Source of the DNA: Pocillopora verrucosa
Taxonomy: Eukaryota > Cnidaria > Anthozoa > Scleractinia > Pocilloporidae
Assembly (NCBI RefSeq): GCF_036669915.1
Contig: NC_089323.1
Coordinates: 18,898,587-18,962,586, forward strand
Direction: 5' to 3'
Length of the DNA stretch: 64,000 nucleotides
Shown: positions 32,907-44,990 of the stretch, piece by piece
How the letters are laid out: each line of letters begins with the position of its first letter
How positions within the stretch are numbered: position 1 is the first letter of the stretch
The notes under the pieces: generated by a model
What the model saw: the letters and a program-made list of their open reading frames with translations, nothing else
Databases searched by the model: none
Told to the model about the DNA's origin: nothing
Made by a program: the position numbers and the translations under genes

Positions 32907-33601
32907 CTTTTCTGGTCTTACAAGTAGTGTGCCATTTGTACTTTGTACTCTCGCTCACTGCTTGGAATAACTACCTTTGTTCTGACTGGCTGTTGTAAAT
33001 ACTCAGTTATTGTTTTTACAACAGTCACTCAAAATGTGCTTTGCATAGGTTTATGTGAAAGGATAGCGAGCGAACTTTACGAGCTTCATATTCTGCTTTC
33101 TTTCCTTACCAATAGTATCGTCTGAGCCCGCCATCACTGTTTTCGGTCAGTTGATTCGCCCCAGCAACCGTAATTGAACCCGTAGTAAAGACCGCACAAA
33201 CGGACACTTTAATCTGCGAAGACGAACCCCTCTCGAAAACATCACAATTTTTCACGCATCTATTTCATTTTGAAATCAAGTGTTCTTACTTATCAGTAAA
33301 GGCTCATCAGCACGCCAAACGCTGTTACGTTAGTAACGTACCAGATATCTAAATTGATCGAAAAGTCACTTAACAAAACTTGCTCAGATGATCGCGGGCT
33401 CAGCTACTTCTCCAAAATAAAATTTTGACCGAAACTGCTATTTTTCCCATCGACTCTCAATACAGTCGTTGCTTAGTTTTCGTTAACTTTGAACAAAGTT
33501 TTTGAGGCCGCAGACTACAAGAGCCATAATCTTGTTCTTGCCGACACTTTTGAAGACATTCAGACAATTCGGCATGTTTAATCGGGAAAGGTCGAGTTGC
33601 A

Positions 33602-36600
33602 TCAGGAACCTGGAATAAAGTAAACAAAAAAAGATACGTTACTTTAACCGAGATAAACAATTGAAGCACGACATTTATTTTCTCCTGAAGATATTTTAAA
33701 ATACATAAGAAAACAGGCGGGTAATTAGAACTCAGCAAATGATCAAAGTTTTCTTACAAAACATACATAAGTACATCATTTAAATAAGAGAGAGAGAAAG
33801 AGACAGAATAAGTAATAAATAAACTGACCAAATGGATCAGGACCAAAGGGATTGCTGAAAGGATCTTTGACAGACGAGAGAGAATCTTTATCCTGTGAGT
33901 TATTCGTGCTTTTCTTAGTATCCGAACCACTCCCAGATGGTTTAAACGGATCCGAGCTGAAAAAGTTATCTGCCGGACTCTGAAATGATAAGGAAAACAT
34001 GATACAATAAAATTTTGATATTGCACTGAGGCTCTGAACTGTTCTCAGTCCACAGCACAGCTCATTCTAAGAAACTTCTTTAGGGGAGTAGGTAGAATTT
34101 TCCTTTTGGGGGGGGGGGGAGGGGGTGGGAAGGGGTTTAATTCGTAGATGAGTTACTTCTGATTCATTTGTAGAATATCTGACAAGAGGGAAGACATTAC
34201 AACTTACTTTGCTGCTTGGAAATGTGCTCTGGAAGGGATCCATAGCAAAAGGATCTGATTTTGCTGGTGAAGACGATAAACCTTCAAAAAGTAAAATTAT
34301 AATAATAATAATAATGATAATAAAATTTAGTTAATTCAGGATGGACTGTCAGAGCACTTTCAGTAAACAATTGTGACAACATTTCTCTCACTTTGCTAAA
34401 GAAGCGGATGAATCTAGTAATCTTACGGCAAACCACCAGAGGAACCAGTTGAACAAAGGGCGGATAACGCTATTCAGCGGATAAATTACTATCCAGAGGG
34501 TAAATGTTAACAAAACGTACTGCACTATCCAATGGATAGATTGTGTTATCTCCCCTTCGAACAACAGGGGCCTGAAGTCTTTCACCCTCTAGATTTCTGT
34601 GTTAATAGAAAAGAACTGAGTTGTTGTGCCTTTTGCGAAGCGACAAAGTGTGACAATACAGACGATACACACGTGTCCGTTAGTGACAGTAATTGGGAAA
34701 ATCTTCTTCACATGCTTGAAAAAAAATTTTAAAAAAGATTGTTCTTCAATATCATTAAAATTTATACTCCAACAGATGTAAAGTTAGGAGAGTCTGTTGC
34801 CAACTCACCATTGCTTATTCCTGCTCCAGAACCATTAGCTCCTGCACTGGCTGGAAGGTCACTTTTGAAAGGATCACCTTTGAACAAATCTTCGCCCTGG
34901 GAAGAACGTGAATGCCAGTCATGACGCGCCTCAGTGTTCTAAGTATGAAACATGTAAAACTGACGGTGTAATAATCACAGGGGTGGTGTATACGTCAAAG
35001 TAGTCTTACCTCAAACGGATCGCCTGGGAAAGGGTCCGCGAACGAGACGCTCTTGTAATGAAATGGGTCTGTTTTAAAAGGATCGTCTACGTGGAAAGGA
35101 TCGTTAGATTCTGAAAGAGAATATAAGCAAAAGCAACATTTGATTTAGTGTCGGCTGCAATGGTTACGCTTTATTTCGCTCTGTGATTGGTTCAGAAAAC
35201 TCGTGCCACTTTATCAACCAATCAGATACAACCAATCGTGACTTGGTCTTTCCTGTTTCCCGCGCTTGAGGTCGGTCACATGCACCAAACTTGAATTTCT
35301 CATTGGTTCTTTGTGTTGTATACCTATGTTCTGATAGGTCGATGTGGTAACTTTTCATTTAATCTCACTCTAACTATACCATGTCAAACTCTTAAATTTA
35401 CTCGTAGGGCAGAGACTTAATACCAAATATTCCCTGTATCCTGGTCTAAAAACACCTGGCAATATTAACTACAAAAAAAAAAAGAGGTAAAGAAATCAAA
35501 ATGAAGACTGAAGAATGGAAAATGTGACAAAAGTTACTGCTTACCCGTTTCCGAAGAACTAAATAAATTTTCTTTGCTCTTGAAGGGATCTGTATCCTGA
35601 AACGAAGAAGTTAGAAAGTTGAATCAAGTTTGAATATTCGAAAGAGTTTAGACAAACATATCAGTTCTGTGATAAACTCCATAAATTTCAAACAAGTAAC
35701 TAACCTTAAAATCATCTACAGCTTCATCTACTCTACCAGATCCAACACTAAAGCCGCTTATGCTGCTCACGGGACTGCTACCGGCCTAAACGAAAAAAGA
35801 AACTTCCACCCTTTAATTTCAACAAGCCAGTTATGGAGATGCATCTCACCGTGCTAAGGTTTGACCTTGTTGACCCTTAAACTCCAAAGCTCTGATTGTT
35901 AATTCTCTGGTCTTGTTGCTAGACATTTCCTTGTAAATTACTTACAAGCATTTGGCATTAGATCAAAACAACAACTTCTAACTGATGAGTTTTAGTATTC
36001 TTATCACCTGTTCGCTGGTTAATGAATGGATATTATAGGGGTAATTAACATGTTAATCACTTCTGGAAGTTAAAGGGTTAATGACGTCCTGTGCTGTGAC
36101 CATTCAAAAGACCCTCTTCGGCAGCCGTACTTCCCCATGGTGCTATTTGTTTTTAACATTTACCACGACATCTCTTAAACTATTCTTCAATTTTGATATC
36201 TGACAATCTTGAGAGTGGCTGCCATCTTTTATCTGGTTTTACACCCACAGAGTACCAGTTAAAAATCAGTACACTGTTTCCAATCACCGTCAAAGTCTTG
36301 CCTTGAGCGACCAATCAAATGAAAACATCGAGGACTCTTTTTTTTTTTTTATTTTTAATCGCGTTTGCTTTCACTTCCATACTTACCGTTGCTCTGACAC
36401 TCATGGCATCGGCTTCTGAAGGAGTCGGCGTCATGTCAAACGCATCTGTCAGAGGTGCAAAATCCGGAATGGACGCTGGACCACTGGACAAACTGTTGGA
36501 GTTCATCAACGAATTGTAATGTGCGATATTGGCGTTTAGGCTATTATTTGTTTCTTCAAGTGTTGAAACCTTTGATCTGACCTAGAAAAGAAATATTCGT

Positions 36601-39600
36601 AACTGATATCCTTTCTAAACTCATGAAGTGAAAGAGACTTGAGATACGAGTGGGAGCTCGCTTGAATGCATGAAATATTGGTTACGAAATTGTTGTTCAG
36701 GAGAGAGAAAAGAGGTAAATGATGTCTATAACCTGGACTTTCTTTGCTCAAAGATTTCATTCTACTTACCTGCGAAATTTCTGTTTGAACAGCTTTGATT
36801 TGTTTCTGGACTGTCTCTAAGTGTTCTTTACTGGACTCGATCTGCAGACGTAAAATTCACCGTTGAAACAAAATTTCCAACGTTAAATGACAGAAAAAGA
36901 TGTAATCCTCTGATCACCTCTCGTTCTAGCTTGGTTTCGTCTTCTCTAATTCTGTTCAATTCATCTCTCGCGTCGCTAAGTTCTTCTTCTTGTTGCTGTA
37001 AAAGGGATGATTAATCAAAAATTGTAGATAACATCTCACAAAACTATCAAGTTCATGGTTTCTTATGGATCAGCAGTTCAAACTTTTACAAGTAAAAAAA
37101 GAAAAAACAGAAAGTGAAAAATAAGATGTACTTTCTTCCTCACACCAAAACCAACATTTAGGTAGTAGGAGTAGGGAGGGTTTTATAGACAGGGGTGGGG
37201 TTGGGATCCTTCACAAGCATCTTATTAGCACATAAGATTATACATGGATTCACGGACGGGGAAAGGGGGAATAACACAAAACCTTCGATCCCCATAGTCT
37301 TTGTTAGAGAGGGGCATGCTTCCTTAACTGAATGAATTTTTTTTTCTATTGTTTGGTAAAAGGTGTAGAAATAAAAGAGATCCACATACCAGGGCTGATT
37401 TTCTAGAAGATGCGATTTGCGCTTGCAAACTGTTTATCTGAAAAAAAGATTCACAGAAATCATATTTTTCTTCCATTTTTACATTAATTCCCAATGTTAG
37501 TGATTATTCATGCACTGCAGAAACAGATGCCCAATTAAAATTTACTGATTTGAACTACTCTAACCGTTTTTGTTTCTTCCTCGCATTTCTGCTTTGCATC
37601 TTTCAACATTTCTTCCAATTTGGCTTTCTGGAAAAGAAAGGAAAATACACAACACTAGTGACAATCAGGCAGGCAAAGCAGTTATTGTGTGACTAAGGAC
37701 AGCAGGAAAATGCTCTGCGCAGAAACATAATGACAGACATAATTTCCCCTCAAGAAATTTTGCACTAGCTTCTTATTGGCACAAGGATGCTATTAGACTG
37801 TCTAATTGCTTTGTTATCATATAATATTCCTTTATCTCTGCAAAGAGGAGGCTAGATATACCCTGATCCTCCCCTGACCCACCCCTGGCATGCCTTTGCA
37901 ATACCTTGGATTAAGCAAGAAACAAAAAGCAAAAAACATCAAATAAACCCTTTAACTCCCAGAGGTGATTAAAAAGTAACTTCTCCCTACAATATCTATG
38001 CACTATCCAGCAAACAGGTAATGAGAATACTCAAATGTATCAGGTAGAAGTTGTCATCTTGATCTAACACCAAATTCTCAAAACTAATTTACAAGGGAAT
38101 GTGTAGCAGCTGGAGGGAGAATTAAAAATCAGATCTTGGGAGTTTAAGGGTTAAAAACAAAGTTTGGAACAGAATTTGTCTAGCAACTCTGGCATAGTGA
38201 AGAGAAATAGAGAGCTACCTTATCACAAAGCCTGATAACTGTTTATAAATATCATAGTTAAGATGAATGCCAGAAAGTAGAAGAGTGAGAGCTGTTCAGA
38301 CATGTCTCACCTCTTTGTCTAAGTCATCAAGTTTGCCTTGTGAATCTGCTTTTTGTCTCTCTAATTCTTGATATTTCAGTTTAGTTTTTTCAAGTTCACT
38401 CTGTAGATTCTGTAAACAAAGAGTAAGATAGCCATAATGATGTTGGACAAATAACAAGTTTCAGATAAGACACTGATAACATGACAATTTACCTGTATTT
38501 CTCCATTTCTTTGTCTGATCATTTCTTCTTTCTCTTCGATCTCATGCTGCAAACTGGCTTTTTCTCTACAAAAAAAATTATAAAAAAGTAAATGAAAAAA
38601 AGAGAGATATATTCACAGAGCTAAAAGGATAATGGAACCAAAATTAAAGATGTATAGTATAAAGCATTTTGGGACATTTAAAGAAGGTTGAGTGAATTTT
38701 TGATTTTGAAATGTATATGTCAAGAGGCCCTTCTGAAGATGTTTCCTTCTCATTAAAAGTAAAAAAAAAAACACAGCTAAATCCAGTGAAGAAATACCTT
38801 ATACAACAACAGAAAAATCTAAACACATCATGGCAAATTCCTTAGTCCATTATTAAATGACAAATTGTAGTTACCATCTAAATAAAATTTTAATTCAATA
38901 TTAATGGTATTACACTAACCTCCCAAGGTCTTCAATTTCTTTGGTTATTTTGTCCAGCTCTTTGATGGCCGAAAAATCACTCAATGTTGAAATGACAGAT
39001 CCAGCACCTCCCCCCTCCTGAAGGACAAAAGAGAAAAAACTCTCCAATACTCAAATCCTATAAACTCCTTTCTCCTTACATAAAAATATATTGTCACATG
39101 AAGAGTTGGTGGTAAAGTAAATAAATCAAACTTCCAAAATATGTCTGAAAATCTGTTGTATATGTGAGATTAAACTTTTCAAGCAACTAGCCATAACATT
39201 ACATTTAAAAAAGTTAGGAAAAAAGAAAAAATATTATTGATGGTAAATCCACTAAGCCATCCCTAACAAGTATAATCTATTAGAAACTGAATCTTACTCT
39301 TTCCTCTCCCCCAGCGGGGCTGGCAGCACTTCCACTCCTCATGGAGGGTGGAACCATCTCTGGCTGCAAGGCTTGTGGTGGATCTACACCCATAACCTTC
39401 TGATGTATAAGATACATGGCAAGGGCAAACTGCTCAGAGTTTAGGCGTCCTTGGCCTGTTGTGTCACACAGTCCCCTTAAAGAAAAGTAAAATAACATTA
39501 GGCAAGTTTGTGTTGAGTCATATGAGTTTTGACTCAACACTATGCATGGTAAAAATATAAATTGTTCCATTATTGCATATAGTTGCACACAGCAAACATA

Positions 39601-42600
39601 AACTCTTCTGACTACTGAATTGAAATGGAGTGACCCAAGACAGCCACTGCCAAAATGTCATCAACAGAGCAGCACATCATTTACAGATACTATACATTTA
39701 TATGCACCATGATGTCATACTCAAGCCAGTTAGCCCTTTTTAGAAGAATTTTTAACATTGGAGTTATGGTTGTTTCAAACTAGCAGAGCAGATCAAGAAA
39801 GGATGGCACAACACTCATGTAAATAAATAAAATGATTATGTAATGGATAGTATGTGGCATCATGTAAAAGTATTTCTAACCATATGTGAGCAAGAACTTG
39901 TTGCGGCAACCCAGATGCCATGAAGATACTCTTCACTTCTTCTCCTACAAAATGAAAAGAAAAATCAGACTGAATAACTCCGCTGTTTGTGAAAATAATT
40001 TAATAACACCTACAGAACTGCTCAGAGGTAGATGGCCCACAAATGCACATCAACTTTATACATTTTTTGCATTTTGTACAAGGAAAAAAGTGTGTATCAA
40101 AGAGAGAGTCTTGAGCATGTTTCTGCTTTTGTTATTCAATACATTCAGCTTGCTTTGTTCTACATTGTTTCAGAAAATAAAAGTTTCCTGTTTCAAAATG
40201 TAACTGCCAAAGCATCAAATCAATATTTCCATATCTCAACAAGTGAGTCTTGTATCAATATTCATGATGTACAAGTTCACACATTTTCTACTGTGTGTAA
40301 GGAGGAAAAAATTCAAAAGTGTACACCTTGAACAACAATATTGCTGGACCGCTGAAGAAAATTTAACAAATAGGAACATCACTGAATTTAAAAATACCAG
40401 AGACAAGTCCATCAGCATCCTTATCGGCTTGTTTGAACATGGCATCATAACGCAACTTGTCAGCACTTGTAACAACCCATGGGCTTTCCTGAGTAGTCTA
40501 AGAATGCAAGTTATAATTTGTTTAAGCGCGGTCTTCTAATTACTTAAGTCTGACCTTGCAAAATATGCTGAAAACTAAATAGACATCTAGCTGGGGATTA
40601 AACTCTGAATCTTTCCTTTTATGCATAATTTGAGACAACCAAGTTCATATGCTTTCTACATGTAGTTCTAGATAAACATGATCATTCCGTTTCCCAGCTG
40701 TTTTGAAAGTTGAAACCCTTTTTTTTTTTGATGTGCTACATAGCAACCTCGTACAGCAACAACATTGACTTTTTAGATAAGGGCATTTATGTCCTCACTA
40801 AAGAGGAAATGGTTTTCAGCCACCCACAAATTGATAAATTTCAGTTAGTTCTTGCTTCTTCTGGAATACTTAAGCAGTTGACACCCCATCATGTTCCTTG
40901 TGGAATTTCAAGTGACCAATCTTCAGGGGGGGAAAGGAGGGCTGACCAATCCTTTGGAAGGAAGGGAGGGCATACATAATTTCAGGACCCAAAGAGAGAA
41001 TAACAATTCATTGATTCAGAATAAAACTCACCGTGACTGTGGAGAGAACAGAACTGCTGACTGATGGTGGAGTAAGTCCCTTTGGAGATGGTGAGGAAGG
41101 AGCTGATGAAGACAGTTTTAATTTCCTTTTTGAAGGAGGTATAAGCTTGCCGTGAAGCGTTAGGGGGACTGGATCTCCTTCTAATGCACGGTACACAAGA
41201 TGCATTGCCTACAATAAAATAACAAGTCAGCACTCTGCCATGAACTTCTTAAAAATAACTACAGTATTGTCACAAGTACCTAAGTTACCTCCTTTCACAC
41301 TCTCACAGTGACAGAATCAATGACAGAAACATAAGAAATCTGAGTGACTCTTGAAAGAAATTGAGTTTGAACCTTAATTTGATTTAAGCTTGGGTTAAAT
41401 GTGCCATTTATCTTGATAAATGAATCATATTTTTCATACCACTGCAAATTCATCATTGTCTAACATTCCATCTTTATCAATATCAGCAAGCTCCCACACA
41501 CGACCAAGCACATCAATAGGAAGCTTTGAGTTTAAAAGAACCTGAAAAAACAAGGTCAGTGTTATAGACAAATCATCATCTGCTTTACGGTATAAGGCAA
41601 TATAGAGAAAATATAAAGAACAGAAATACCATAACCATTTGAGGTAGCTAACTACAAGATGGAAAAAACATTATTCAAGTGATTGAACTAAAAAAAGTTT
41701 TTCTGCAAAAAAAATAAATATTCAAATCACTTTCAAAAAGACTTGTTACTATTTAGCTGCTTATAACAGGGCTGTATATAAAATTCACTAATCAATAAAC
41801 TCATAACTTACAGGTCTCACTTTTTCTCCTGGAAGAAGACCATTGACTGGTTGTAGCCCCTTAAATTAAGAAAAAGTGTTTTGCAAATTATTGAAGGTGG
41901 AAAGTTGTTGGCATATTAAATTGAAACAATAAATTAATACCACATTTTTTCAAGATCATAGATTCTACTTCTGCTTAGGTTGACTTACTTCAAAAATGTT
42001 GTCATATTTAGCTTTTTCTGCTGGTTTTACAGCCCATAGTGTACTTTCCTGTGGAGGGGGTACAGCTGGAAGCATCACATCACCCTAAAAAAAAAAATAT
42101 GAATATGGATACTGATTCTAGAGTGTAAGGGGTTAACTAACAGGAAACAATCAATGAAAAGAAAAAATTATATTACAGGTGGTAACCTATTCAAAAGCTT
42201 GATTACTGAGTGTGTACAAAAAAAACACAATAAGGTACATGTACAGAATTTCTTTACACCAACTACAATACTGAATTTTGAATATACAGTACTGCTTAGC
42301 CAAAGTCCAAGAGTGTTAAACTGAACATAATCTTCAAACTTAAACCTTTGAAAGCAGGGAAACAGAAAAACCTGAAAAAAATCCCAAATGTATTTATAAA
42401 AATTGCAGCAGCATTTGATAAGCATTATATACTCACTACTTTTGGTGCTGGAACTAGCAACATCAGATTTGACAGTGAGACATCTTTACCATTCTGTGCT
42501 AGGGCAATCAATCTCAGTGCCAAGAAAAATCTCTGTATAATTAATTATAAGCAGTTTACTAATAAGAACATCTCTGAAAAGTATTAAAAGATTTGATAAA

Positions 42601-44874
42601 GAAGAATAGAACAATTTACTAGTGCTAAATTTATAATTAAAAGTAATTCCATATATTGTTACATGTTTATCAAGAAATCCAGTTCCTTGTGGATCAGATA
42701 GCTCCCAAATCTGTAAAAAATGAATGGATGCAGTTAACATTGAACATCGTCTCAGACACACGTATCGTATACTTCCCAAGTCCAACCCTCAGTCCATGTT
42801 AAGGGATGTGGAAACAGGCAAAGTATGGAATTGCAAAACATGGGGATGCCTGATAAAAAAACAAATCTACAAAAGTTCACACAGTTGCCATAAAGGCTTA
42901 TTATGATCAACCAGGAAATCTGTTGGCTAACGGGGCTCTGGTGAAGCTTGCTGGGTTCACTCCCTTCTCTGTTGGTAAAATTCTGATTATCGTAATATTC
43001 AAATTAAGTTCATACCAACTGATCAATACTCTTGGTCAGTTATTATTGCTCTAAGCTTAATTATCTCATTTGCAATAAAACACAAAGTATCTTTTTTAAA
43101 AAACTCCTCGGCCATTTTGGTAACATATAATTATTATTTATAGAAGATGTACCATAAAAGCTGCCTCCACTACTTAAAACAGTTAACAATGGAAAACTGT
43201 TATGCTTACCTTGTGAAGAATTCCCTCTTTTAAACCAGACTTTTTAAGGAAGGCTGCAGCATCTGATGCTCCAATTTGACCAGTGTTAGACACATCTGCC
43301 TGTTAAAATAATTTAAGACACACACAGAAAAAAGTAATTATCAAGTACAATTCTGGATGAGCATTTAGGTAGTCTTGTCAACCCTTTAACTCCCATGAGT
43401 GACCAAGACAGAATTTCTCCTTACAATATCAATACAATATCAACCAGATAAGAGATGAGAATAAAGAAAAATATTAATTTGGGGATAATAAGTTGATCCA
43501 ATACTAAATTCTCTGGACTAACATAATAAGAATTATTTGGTAAACAGGAAGGAGAATGACAAATTTGATCTGGGAGTTAAAGGGTTAACATAGAGTTCCT
43601 ATTATCAACTCAGCTGATGAAACCAAATGGTCTTGAAATATCACCCATTGATGCTGCACCACAGTTTCTTTAGAAACTTACCTCCTTGAGTAAAACAATA
43701 GTAAGACAAAATAATTTTCTATTTTTATGAACAGTTTTGTGGTTATTCATTTCTCTCTAATATGCATATGTTGGCTTTTAAATAGTCTCAGTACATATGG
43801 TCTTTGCATAGCAAAAATTATCCTGGTTCCTCGGGCAATGCTCTATGCAAATGAATTCTGATTTTTTCCAGGTACTTGTTATTCAGCGCACGAGTCGGTA
43901 ATTCCATAATTATTCTAAACTGTCTATAATTAAATCGATCTTCTGTCGTCATCTAGTAAATGCTCACTTTCAGTATAACACTCAAATATAATGTAACAAA
44001 TTATGTCGAGCCCGAATTTTAGACAAGAAATGAACCGCAAGCTCGCATTTCTTTTACTTGTTGATACTGGTGCTATCAAATATGTAAGTAATAACTCATT
44101 AAGTAACTGTTTCTGTTTCTGTTTCGAATTATATGATGCCAATTTTTTTAAAACTTAACTAAAACATACCTGTCTGAAGAAATTCTCATAGACAGTCGCA
44201 TGTCCCGCTGACAGCTGTGAATTTAACAGGCCATTATTAAGGAAGAACATATGAAGAGCACGTTATTACTATAAAGATTAGATTTTTCAAAAATTCAATC
44301 TATGTTTACAATGCACTGATAAGGAAATGTCACGAGAGAAACACGCTGGAAACAGGGTCAATTTCAAACAAAACTACAGCAGTCGCAAGAATTTCACTAA
44401 ATATTAAAAAAAAATGGTAATTTACGCGCCGAATTTGCTTTAGACATTTCACAATTAAATGGCAAGGTAACATCTTCGCATCTTCCTCCCTGCCTTGATT
44501 AATATTGTTACGGACTAGCTCACCAACGAGCGGCATTTATTTTCTTTAGAGCATCTAAATACATTGTTCTGTATATAAAAAAAAAACATCTGAACCCGCC
44601 TGGTGTATTTCAGATAAGCCAAGAGCGATGGACTGAATTTGTGCAACTAGAAATTACCTATTAATTTTGCAAATTATTAGCTTACACGGGAGCAAGGAAA
44701 AGCTGGAAATTTGATTGGTAAAATGACAGAAATCTCTCGAGATCGGAGGAGTACTATGAGATGAAACATGAATATTCGACAAAAAATGTTCCAATCGACG
44801 ATAATCTAAAACAATGCATTAAAAAAGACAACACAAACCTGGGAGATGGATGGAACACCAACTGAGACTGCCAT
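33602..44874 (-). CDS. EPS15L1: EPS15/EPS15L1 endocytic scaffold, 27 exons
   Basis: Exons: 44839-44874, 44170-44214, 43210-43299, 42663-42710, 42440-42532, 41989-42084, 41812-41859, 41440-41541, 41032-41208, 40398-40497, 39881-39944, 39298-39475, 38920-39017, 38493-38565, 38311-38409, 37565-37627, 37390-37437, 36918-36995, 36770-36841, 36387-36581, 35705-35785, 35545-35596, 35010-35110, 34809-34938, 34208-34281, 33829-33979, 33602-33609. Total 2400 nt, 799 aa, phases consistent. It is an adaptor of clathrin-coated pits: EH domains bind NPF ligands and DPF motifs bind AP-2. Three EH domains ([36 protein letters not shown]) occupy about 13-355, a coiled coil about 370-560, and a tail (about 625-799) carries 12 DPF motifs and one NPF. 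No C-terminal UIM is visible, so the EPS15 versus EPS15L1 assignment is open. It is divergent from PET100. Confidence 0.92.
34436..34573 (-). repeat. Palindromic GTGGATA MITE, copy 2
   Basis: EPS15 intron 24. GCGGATAACGCTATTCAGCG, TACTATCCAGAGGG and CACTATCCAATGGATAGATT end in CTTCGAACAACAGGGGCC, the reverse complement of the layout at 20159. Confidence 0.65.
35159..35360. repeat. ATTGG/CCAAT-containing interspersed repeat
   Basis: EPS15 intron 22. The block contains CGCTCTGTGATTGGTTCAG, ACTTTATCAACCAATCAGAT and CCAATCGTGACTTGGTC, partly repeated around 32612-32720. It looks like a dispersed repeat rather than a promoter of its own. Confidence 0.4.
35866..36081 (+). repeat. Family B element
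   Basis: EPS15 intron 20. ACCCTTAAACTCCAAAGCTC at the left and CACTTCTGGAAGTTAAAGGG at the right. The interior CATTTGGCATTAGATCAAAA and GAATGGATATTATAGGGG fits family B. Confidence 0.75.
37946..38154 (-). repeat. Family B element, reverse, well preserved
   Basis: EPS15 intron 15. AAACCCTTTAACTCCCAGAG and CTTGGGAGTTTAAGGGTTAA form the terminal inverted repeat. The interior AACACCAAATTCTCAAAAC and TCTCCCTACAATATCTATGC is reverse family B. Confidence 0.8.
43380..43588 (+). repeat. Family A element
   Basis: EPS15 intron 2. AACCCTTTAACTCCCATGAG at the left and TCTGGGAGTTAAAGGGTTAA at the right. The interior GACCAAGACAGAATTTCTCC marks family A. Confidence 0.8.
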
Positions 44875-44990
44875 GTTTATGTCCGGAGATAGCGCAGGCT
44901 CATACTTCAATCACAACCCTAGCGGCTTTCTCCCTATATGTATGCGTATCAAGGCTACTGCGCGAGTGCGTACCAGTTTCCTCGTCCAAG
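44875..44990. promoter_or_regulatory. 116-bp bidirectional promoter, EPS15 / PET100
   Basis: The two start codons are 116 bp apart and point outward. The interval contains TACTGCGCGAGTGCG, which resembles an NRF-1-type GC palindrome. CAAGATGGCG spans the PET100 start codon and fits the YY1-type element often found at starts of genes for mitochondrial proteins. A bidirectional promoter is inferred from the spacing. Confidence 0.6.

Larger units (their letters stand above)
28861..33601. other. Intergenic DNA between R3HDM4-like and EPS15 genes
   Basis: Holds the R3HDM4-like promoter side (a reverse-strand ATGGCGG motif near 28932), a TIR element at 29237-29851, a possible small gene at 31168-31497, a family B repeat at 32268-32475, other repeat pieces around 32600-32910, and the 3' UTR of EPS15. 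Several CCAAT and ATTGG motifs lie around 31050-31170. No other gene could be supported. Confidence 0.55.
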
